A stretch of 64,000 nucleotides of DNA, from positions 1 to 64,000 of the forward strand of contig JAPTJF010000251.1 of the NCBI GenBank assembly GCA_029339195.1, written 5' to 3'. The position numbers and the translations under genes are program-made. This DNA comes from Micractinium sp. NFX-FRZ. Taxonomy: Eukaryota > Chlorophyta > Trebouxiophyceae > Chlorellales > Chlorellaceae. The notes beneath the pieces were generated by a model. The model was not told the DNA's origin. It did no database searches and worked only from the letters and a program-made list of their open reading frames with translations. Shown here piece by piece: positions 56,323-64,000 of the stretch (within the stretch, counting starts at the first letter, position 1; every line of letters begins with the position of its first letter).

Positions 56323-58473
56323 GCAAGTGCCACTCGCCAGTGGCGCCAGGACTGCTGCCCAGGGCTCTCTGCCCGCCTGTATGTGAGCAGGTGCCAGCTT
56401 TGTGGTAACAGGCTGCCGCGCAGGCCTCTGCCCCCGCCTCTTGTGAGCTTGCGTCATCCCCGGTGATGTGGCGGGCGGCACCTGGCTGTAGAGCACGCCG
56501 TCCCTGGGCATCCACCCGGGGCGAGACTTACCATGCGCCCCACTCAATTCTTTGTGCCCGGCACCCCCCCCCCCCCCCCCCCTACCGCTCCTTGTGCCTT
56601 AGCTGAAATTCTTTGTGCACCATTTGTGTGCGTGTCTTGGCCCGCCCGCGCTGCAGCGCTGGCCCTCAGATCTGCTCCAACGCTCGCCCTGCCAGCCAGC
56701 CAGCCATCCAAGCCGTTGTTGCATTCCTTGCTGCATCCATCCCCACATCACATCGGCACCTGCCTCCTTCCTTTCCGAAACCAACAATGCAAGTCGTCTT
56801 CTGCCAGTTCTTTCCATGCCCCATCGCCCCGTAACGTGGAACAATGCAACCCTAGCGCAGGCGGCTGCCACCAGGTGACGGGCTGCATGGGTGTGATCAG
56901 CAGTAGGGCAGCGTCACCCTGGGTGGGCGGCGCCACTCATGGGGCGGCGCCCCATGGGGGGCGCATTAGTGGCCAGCTGGCAGGTACTGCTCTGTGGTAT
57001 GGCTGTCACCATGGGATGCACGGGCAGGCAGGGCGAGCAGATGGGCAGGCAGCTCGTGTGCAAGTGGTAATGTGCGGTCGTGGGCAGGCAGCCCAGCACG
57101 CCTCGCTGGCATGCTGTGCGCTCGACGGCTGGTGCAAGCTTGTGCGATGGATCAGCGCTCTGTGACGCCTGTGCGACGGCTGCCCACAACCATTCATGCA
57201 GAGCGAGCGGCAAGATTCGACGTGCAAACATGCAGCGCAATCAAGGAGAAGACGCCAACCGACACACCAACAGCTGCCTTACAGTAAGCTGCGGCTAGGA
57301 CCAGATCGGCGGCTGAGCTGGGGGCCCAGTCCCTACCGCCCAGCGCGCCGGCTGTACCAGAGCGGCTGCCTGGGCCTGTACCTGAGGCAGGGGCGGGGCG
57401 CGTTGAGCTCGCCGTGGGGCTGCTGTGCGACGACTGCGCAGGTCACAAGTGCAAGGACCTTTAACCAGTGGGTCAGCGCCAGCAGGCCCGCGGCCCACAA
57501 GCACGCTCGCCTTTGAAGTCTCGCTCGCCCCACGGCGCTCTAGCCACGGGACGTTTGTCTCCCTGACAAGCTTTGCGTACGAGGAAGAAATGCGGGTGAG
57601 CAGTCGCAGAGACATCGGAGAGCGGCCACTTCTCCGGATGGCCGCAAGGGCCACAGCTTGCTCAGCAGGGCCAGCAGGCGCGCCACGGGACTCTTTAGCT
57701 GATGTGCTGCCATCGAGACGCATGCAATGCGCATTGCCACCCAGATGTGGCACATCAGGAGGGGGCATGGATTTCTGCAATCGTGCATTGGGCGGCAACC
57801 GAGGTCAGCGGCGGGCTGAGACGGTGAGGCGGGTTGGCCTGGGCGGTGGGGCAAGGTGCTGGCCTACGTGGGGTGCCTGCAGTTTGGCAGGGAATCAGGC
57901 AGGTGGGCATGCAGAAACCTGCGACCTGCATGCGTGGGGCGGTGGGTTCGGATGAGCGAGGTCCTCTCAGAGCCCCTGCCCCAAAGTTGGTACGCTGCCC
58001 GGCTTCTGGCGTAGTACAAGTGGCAAGGTGCTGGGGCAGGCAAGTTGAGCAAGCGCCTGCTCGTGCCCAGCACTTGCTCAATAAACGCCGCCAGCAGAGC
58101 GCTCAAAATGCAACGTACCCAAAGAACCGAAGATGCAGCTAAGGTGGCGCCGCAGGGTGTTGGCGGCCTGCTGACGGCGCGAGGTGTCCCGTCGCATACT
58201 GCGGCAGCGCAGGCGGCAGCTGCCGCCGCAGCTCCCTGGATGCGATGTGCGGGCTTTCAGCTGTCGCCTCCGACGCCTCCAATCTCAATACCTCTGGCAA
58301 GGCCGCCTGCAAAAAACCCCACGGGCCTGTTCCCACAGACGGCGGCCAGGTCCGGGGAGCTGACATGGCAGTCGGAGCTGACCTGCCGGACCTCCCGCCG
58401 GCAAACCAGCTTACAGCCGATCCCTACATGCACTCATTCTGCTTGCACCATTCCTACGGCTAATTCTAGCAGC
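56323..58473. other. Intergenic region, UVDE to M11 protease
   Basis: 2.15 kb without a convincing gene. It holds a run of 19 C at 56564-56582. A reverse-strand open frame of about 157 codons starting near 57770 has no motif and no splice support, so it is not called. The 5' UTR and promoter of the protease should lie in the last few hundred bases. 'ataaacg' at 58081 is the only A/T-rich core there. Confidence 0.4.
56564..56582. repeat. Homopolymer of 19 C
   Basis: An uninterrupted C run about 240 bases downstream of the UVDE stop. Its length in any one assembly is likely to be error-prone. Confidence 0.85.
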
Positions 58474-61400
58474 ATGGTGTCCCGACAGAGTGGCCTCGTC
58501 CTCCTGCACAGCGCAGCGCTTTTGGTGTGCCTCACGGCTCTCCCCTGGCGGGCGGAAGCCCGCTCACTGATGCAGGGAGGCTTTGAAACACTTTCAGGTG
58601 CGCTACACCGGGCTGCCCTCTCGAGGTCCTCTCAAGGGCAGCCGGGCACACCGTCACTCGGCCCGCGCACCGCCCTGCTCCTCCCTCGCACGCAGGCAGG
58701 GCAGTTGTCATCTCTGTGGATCAACACGGAGCATCTCACGAACGGTAAGCAGGGGCGTAGGGTGCTACCGGAGGAGCCTGCTGCCTCCCACAGAGGGCGG
58801 CAGCTTCCGCCCTGCCGCCGCGTTGTGGCTTTTGGCGCCTGGTGCACGCCAGCCCTCCCACCCCCTCAGCCGGCAGCCCTCGGCTGGACCGGTGTCATAA
58901 ACCTGCGCCCAGTGCTCTCCCGTTTGCCCCTCCCTGCTCATCCCCGCTCCCTTGCCTCCCAAACGAATGCCCGCAGGCTGCTGGCGGTGCGCACCGCCGA
59001 CGGCAGGCGGCTGCCCGTCCACGTGGATGACGCTCGCCAGCTAGCAGGCCTGCAGACCGGCATGCAACTGGAGCTCACCGGCCAGTGGTCGCAGCAGGCG
59101 CAGCAGCACCAGGCTGGCGGCCGCCGCGGGCTGGCCGCCGCCAGCGCTGCTGCGGCACCATCCCAGCAGCAGCAGCAGCAGCCGCGCTTTGTGGCGGCGC
59201 GCATCCGCGCCTCCGGCGCCGCCTTTGCGACCCCCACGCTCTCCCCTGCAGCCGGCGACGGCGCGCAGGTCGGCATTGCCTCTGGCGCCACTGTGCGAGC
59301 TGCGGGCGTCATCAGCTCAAACCAGCTCGTGGCAGCAGACGTCAGCACACTTGTGATCCCCAGTGCGTGGGGGTGGGCTGCCAAGGGGGGTTGGGGTGGC
59401 AAGGGCACTGCTCGCAAGGCCGGGAGCAGGCTGGGGCATCCGGAAGGGGCTTTGTTGAGGCGCATGCACGTGCTCGACTGCTTATTTACTCGCCTGCCAC
59501 CACTTCCGCAAGAGGGGCTCTCTTCAGTTCGCTGACCCCCTCACCCCACCCCTATTCTCCCCTCCCCCTGCCCGCCCCGCCCTTTGGTTATGCAGTCGCC
59601 GCCGTGAGCGCCCCCGGCCGCGCCTGCCCGGGCACCGGGCTGCCCCGCTTCAAGCTGCCCCAGGTCCGGGCCGCCCTCTTTGCCGAGGCAAACCCCCGGG
59701 GGACCACCGTCGGCTCCACCTACAACCGCTGCTCCTACGGCAAGAGCAGGCTGACCACCGGCAACAGCCTGGTGGCCGACGTTGTGGAGCTGCCCTGCCA
59801 GGGCACCACGTGAGTGCCTTGCTTCCCCAAGTTTGACTGAACATGGGGGGAGGCGGCGGGAGGGGGCGTGGCGGGGGGAGGCGGGGGAGGCGGGGGTGGG
59901 GGCAGTACTACTCTGGACAAGTAGTACTGCAAAAACAGGGGCTCGAGCTGAGCTCATTAAGTACCCTGGTGCAGAGGTGCAGAGTTGCAGAGAGGGGAGG
60001 CTGCGGATGGGTGGGGTTTGTCATTGCACCGTGACCAAGCGGCAGCATGACACCTCCGCTGACCCAGCAAGCAAAGCGCGCACCCCTCTGCCCTGCAGCA
60101 ACAGCCGCTCCTGGAGCTTCAGCAAGTGCGAGTTTGACGACTTCGACGGCTACTCTGACGCTGCAGACGCCGTGCTGCGCAAGCGAGGCATCGACCTCGA
60201 CAAGTACCGGCACAGGTGCGTGGATGGGACAGGGGCGGTGTGCAGGGCGTGTAGGGTGGGTGGGAGGGCTGTACGGGCGGCTGTCAGGGGGCCGGCTGGC
60301 GCTGCACGTTACGGGCTGTGGTGATACTAAGCGGCTGGGCAGATCGGTTGTGGGGCAGCAGCGGGCGCTTGCGCGGGTGGCCCCCTGGCCATCCAGCCTG
60401 GCTGCTGACGGCGTGGCCCCGCTCCCCCACCACCGCCGCCCCGCTGCAGGGTGTACCTCCTGCCACCGGGCCCCTGCACCTTTGTGGGAATGGGTTACGT
60501 GGGCTGCGACGGCTCTTACGAGGTGAGCTGCAGCAGGCGACTCCCTCGAGGCGCCCGCCTGCTGCGTCACGCTGCCGCGCACCTGGTAGCCGCCGCGCCC
60601 GCCGCCGCCGCCGCGCCCGCCGCCTTGCATTTTCTTCCATACACAACCCACCCGTTCGTGCTCCCCATCCGAAACCCTCACTCGTGCCTGGCCCTGGCAT
60701 GACCACCCACCCTCGCTTCTTGTGTGTGCTGCAGTGCCGCTCCTGGATCGGGGCGGACTACTGGGCCGCCCCCGCCGCCATGGCGCACGAGATTGGGCAC
60801 AACCTGTACATGGGGCACGCCGGGGCGGCCGGCAGCGGCGGCGCCTTTGACGAATGTGAGTGCCAAGCCCTGCAGCGGCTTGGGCACACTTGCACTGGGG
60901 GTGGAAATGCTGCAGGAGATGTGCGTCTGCGTTGGTGGCATTGGGGTTGCAGGGGGCAACGTGGCGGGGGGACAGGGCTGAGCGGCAGGAGGGCCACACC
61001 GCTCCTCTTGGGGAGGTGCCACCCTTCCCAACAACAGGAATGCCGCTGTTGCTGACCGCCCCGTGCCTCCCTCCCACCCCTTCTCCCATACGCAGATGCC
61101 GACCTGAGCGGCACCATGGGCTACTGCTGCTCCGACCGCTGCCCCAACACCGCGCACGCCTGGCAGCTGGGCTGGGTGAGCGTGCAGCAGCTGGGCGGCG
61201 GGGAGCTGACGCCGGGCGCTACGGTGACAGCCGTCGTGGCCAGCCAGTCGTCCAGCCCCCGAAGCGGCCTGCGCATCGTGCCCAGCTGGGCCAAGGGAGT
61301 TGAGCCCCTGTTTGTGGGGTACCGCACGCGGGTGGGCGGCGACGCGGCGGCCGGCAACAGCATCGCCACGTCATCCGATCCCGCGGGCGCGCGCGCGCGG

Positions 61401-61727
61401 GCGGGGCGGCTGCACGTGTACAGCGCCAAAATCACCAACACCTTTGACCCCAGCGTGACCACGTGGAAGGCCAGCATGAGCGCAGCAGGCGCAGCGTGGA
61501 CGCACCCCACCGCCGGCCTGGTGGTGCGGCTGAAGAGCAGCTCCCAGGTGGCGGCGGTGGTCACCGTGTGCCGCGTGGCGGGCGCCGAGACGCCGGCCAG
61601 CTGCCGGGCGGGCGTGGACAACGACTGCAACGGGCTGGCGGGCGGCAGGGACCCCGCCTGCGTGGCGATCGCGCGGCGGGCCGCCGGCAGGGCTGGCAAG
61701 CGTGGGCTGCGGCAGGCGGGGCTGTGA
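58474..61727 (+). CDS. Secreted M11 (gametolysin-type) metalloprotease
   Basis: Eight exons keep frame: 58474-58597, 58696-58744, 58977-59362, 59596-59809, 60099-60215, 60450-60522, 60735-60855 and 61096-61727, giving 571 residues. The first about 31 residues (LVLLHSAALLVCLTALPWRAEA) form a signal peptide. A pro-region follows (RAVVISVDQHGASHERLLAV, LQTGMQLELTGQW), with a Gln/Ala-rich patch. The catalytic domain shows STYNRCSYGKS, CEFDDFDGYSDAADA, MGYVGCDGSYECRSW, and the zinc site HEIGHNLYMGHAG, a metzincin HExxHxxxxxH. The Met-turn is GTMGYCC. These are the marks of family M11, which in Chlamydomonas digests hydroxyproline-rich cell-wall glycoproteins. A Cys-rich end contains CRAGVDNDCNG. 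A role in wall remodelling is inferred. M11 genes are usually multicopy in green algae. Confidence 0.93.
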
Positions 61728-62820
61728 GTGAAGCTCAGGCCACCCTGCGGGGCCCCTTTGCGCACTTACGGCCGTTTACCATACCAATATGATGTCACAA
61801 GTTTTGGCCCCTGCACACTACGTGCACCATCCTCTCACACCGCTCCCCGTTTCATGTTTGCCCCCACTCCCATCACCTTGCCGGCCCTTGCCGCTCATTG
61901 CTGCTCACCCTGCCGCTGCCAGAGCACCCTTAGTCCTTCCCTTCATGCCGGTGCTGCATCCCCACAGTTCCTCTCCTGCCCACCCCCAACCCGCTTGCAC
62001 CGCTGCAGCTACTGTTCCCCCCAGCGCACTCTCCGCCCCGCTTTTCATGTCTTCACCCCTGCTTGCCCCTGCCGTGCACTGAAGCGCGCCACCTGTGCGG
62101 GCCGCTGGCGCTGTTGCTTTCCCTGCCCACGAGCCCGCGCACCTCACCGCTTGTTGCCGCACGCTGTATCAAACACTCCTTGCTCTTCTAACCCCGTGTC
62201 CCCAAGACCGCTCCCACCAATCTCCTGCTCCACATTTGCACCCCGCTCGCACGTACCCCCCTACTCTCCCCCCCCCCTTTCCGCTCCCCCTCTCCTCCCA
62301 CCTCCTAGCAAGTCGTTTCTTTGATCGGACACAACGTGCCCAAACCAAAACGCGCTAAACCTGTTCAAGTATCCAACCACTACCGGTTTGAAACAAGTAG
62401 CCCCCTTCCTGAAAAAAACTGTACTCGCTCCTGTCCCCATACCGGACACTCTCCTCACACACTCCTCCCCTGAAGGGTTATGAATTTCTTAAGCTGAACA
62501 CACTTTGTTACCTCACACATGTAAAGCTTTATTTTTCTAAGCCACCCGTCAAGCAGCTTCTGTTCTAGCATGCCCAAGGAAGAAAGCGGCGGTGGCGGTG
62601 TGGGGCATCTCCAGCAGTCGCCAATGCACATTTGTGTGTCTGATGCATCCTCCCAATGTCGATGCCCCCCCTCCTGAACACACCATCTGGCAGCGCAGCC
62701 TTGGGTGAGTGCTCAGTGCCGCCAGCCTTGGACAACGCAGCCCGCCAGTTTTGGGCGAGCACTCCCCAGCAGCCTTGGACGAGCAGTCCTGCCAGCCTTG
62801 GACAGGCACCCGCGCCAACC
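61728..62820. other. Intergenic region between two forward genes
   Basis: About 1.1 kb. The pyrimidine-rich part (61800-62310) is probably protease 3' UTR and flank. 'cacatgtaaagctttattt' at about 62516-62534 contains TGTAA, the usual green-algal poly(A) signal, but lies about 0.8 kb past the stop. From 62695 to 62810 a loose repeat built on 'ccttggac/gagcac' occurs. Confidence 0.4.
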
Positions 62821-64000
62821 ATGCCGCTGCAGAGACGTGCCGAAGCGGCAGGCAGGGGGCTGAGGGCAGCCGCCGAGGCTATGGAGGGCGTGCGTCAGCT
62901 CGTGTCGGACCTGTTCCAGCAGCAGAAGCCGCAGGGGCGGCAGAATGACGCCCCACAAGACGAAGAAGAAGGGGAGGGCGGAGACCCCCGCCTGAGCCGC
63001 CTGCTGACCTGCCTGGAGATGTCTGGTGGCGCCAATGCAGCCCTGGCCAAGGTTGAGGGGCAGGTTGGGTGGGGCGGGGCGTGAGGCACGAGCAGGGTCA
63101 AAGGAAGTGTGTGCCGAAGCAGAGGCGGGCTGGGCAGGAAGGGCAATGGTGGTGGGTAGGGCTACACTTTTGGGCGCGGGGGAGGGCTCCATCCCCTGAT
63201 TTTGCCACTTCAATCATTGTACTTCAATCACAATGCCACACAATGCCACCTCTGCCTGTCTTGCTCACAAGTGCCGTGCCCGCCCGGCTTCCCGCCCTGC
63301 TCGTATGCGCCATGCCCGCCCGGCTCCCTGCCCGAGGCCGCCTAACAACCTGAACCCCAACAGCACCATTTCGTTCCCTGCACGCCGTGTGCTTTTTGAA
63401 GGGAGGCGGAAGGGACACCCCTGCTTGCCCCTGCTCAGGCACCCAACATCAGAAGTGAGCTCACCAGAGCTAAGCAGGCATCATGCGCGTGTTCAAGTGC
63501 CTGCAGAGCTTCCTGCCAGAGGGCGCCTCGGACGAACACCGCTTCCTGTCTGTCTTTGTCGCCGCAGCGGTGGCTGGCAGGGTGCAGGATGAGGTGTGTG
63601 CCAGGGTGCTGGCTGCAGCTGACGTGTGTGGTAGCCCGTAGGGTGTGGTAGCCCGTAGGGTGTGGCAGCCCGTGGGGTGTGGGGCGAGTGGGGCAGGGTG
63701 CAGGGCGGACGGGTGGGCGGGCGGGCGGGGTCCGCCACGCATAGTACAGCCGGGCTGCTGCTGGGAGCTGGGCGGGTTGCGTTCGGGAGGTCAGGGGGCG
63801 AGGAGTGGCCGCTGCTGGCTCGGCTTGACAGGCATGCCACCCTGCCCTGTCGTTGTCCCATCTGTCCCGCCCCTGACACGTCACCCACCACACACACACA
63901 CACTGGCATGCCCGTGCCCGCAGCTGGCCAGCCTGCGGCGCTGCCTGGAGCAGTGCCCGCCCGACCTGGCGGGGGCGGAGGCGCAGGCCGACTCCACGCT
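62821..64000 (+). CDS. 5' part of an unidentified gene, cut by the window edge
   Basis: An ATG at 62821 opens MPLQRRAEAAGRGLRAAAEA..., then VRQLVSDLFQQQ, an acidic DEEEGEGGDPRL stretch and LSRLLTCLEMSGGANAALAK. A donor (AAG|GTTGAG) would follow at about 63050. A second coding stretch, about 63475-63594, reads MRVFKCLQSFLPEG, EHRFLSVFVAAAVAGRVQDE and ends at GTGTGT. A third begins after CCCGCAG at about 63923 (LASLRRCLEQCPPDLAG) and runs to the edge. The join between the first two was not resolved, so the true start could be ATG 63482. It is helical, with no domain recognised. Confidence 0.45.

Noticed and set aside
57295..57798. Reverse-strand frame of 167 codons between UVDE and the protease
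   Set aside because: The full length needs a TTG start. No conserved motif, no splice signals and no promoter support; left as intergenic.

Overview
The window reads as nuclear DNA of a Chlorella-like (trebouxiophyte) green alga. It is GC-rich and intron-dense, with short exons, mostly GT-AG introns, CTG/CAG runs giving poly-Gln and poly-Ala, plant-type chloroplast proteins and an M11 (gametolysin-type) metalloprotease. The organism is inferred from content; no marker gene was aligned. Exon borders below were worked out by hand from splice motifs and reading-frame continuity. For nine genes this gave an unbroken frame from ATG to stop.

Layout. 0.6-1.8 kb: decayed LINE-like remnant. 3.4-17.4 kb (-): one very large gene of about 26 exons, not identified. 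17.9-19.2 kb (+): small organelle-type protein. 19.7-20.9 kb (-): small membrane-anchored acidic protein. 21.04-26.02 kb: complete, apparently young Penelope-like retroelement, inserted directly upstream of the TATA box of the preceding gene. 26.2-31.0 kb (-): CHFR-like FHA-RING E3 ligase. 32.4-34.4 kb (+): MYND-finger protein. 34.7-36.7 kb (+): unknown protein with a transit-like N-terminus. 37.8-42.4 kb (-): chloroplast membrane protein of the Arabidopsis At5g03900 type. 43.7-48.3 kb (-): ribonucleotide reductase small subunit. 50.1-56.3 kb (+): UV damage endonuclease (UVDE). 58.5-61.7 kb (+): secreted M11 metalloprotease. 62.8-64.0 kb (+): start of a gene cut by the window edge.

Two things stand out. 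First, the retroelement has a GIY-YIG nuclease N-terminal to its reverse transcriptase. An upstream membrane/polyproline ORF overlaps it in the -1 arrangement, with a textbook A-AAA-AAC slippery heptamer in the overlap and a TGA-5 nt-ATG stop/restart just downstream. Second, across several unrelated genes the bases around a splice junction (intron end plus first exon bases, or last exon bases plus donor) are duplicated in tandem inside the adjacent intron, giving decoy splice sites. The extreme case is a run of 45-46 bp units before UVDE exon 3.

Functional links: RNR2 and UVDE are divergent neighbours and both serve DNA synthesis or repair. CHFR-like ligases are checkpoint or genome-stability proteins in other eukaryotes. 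Whether these genes are co-regulated is inference only.
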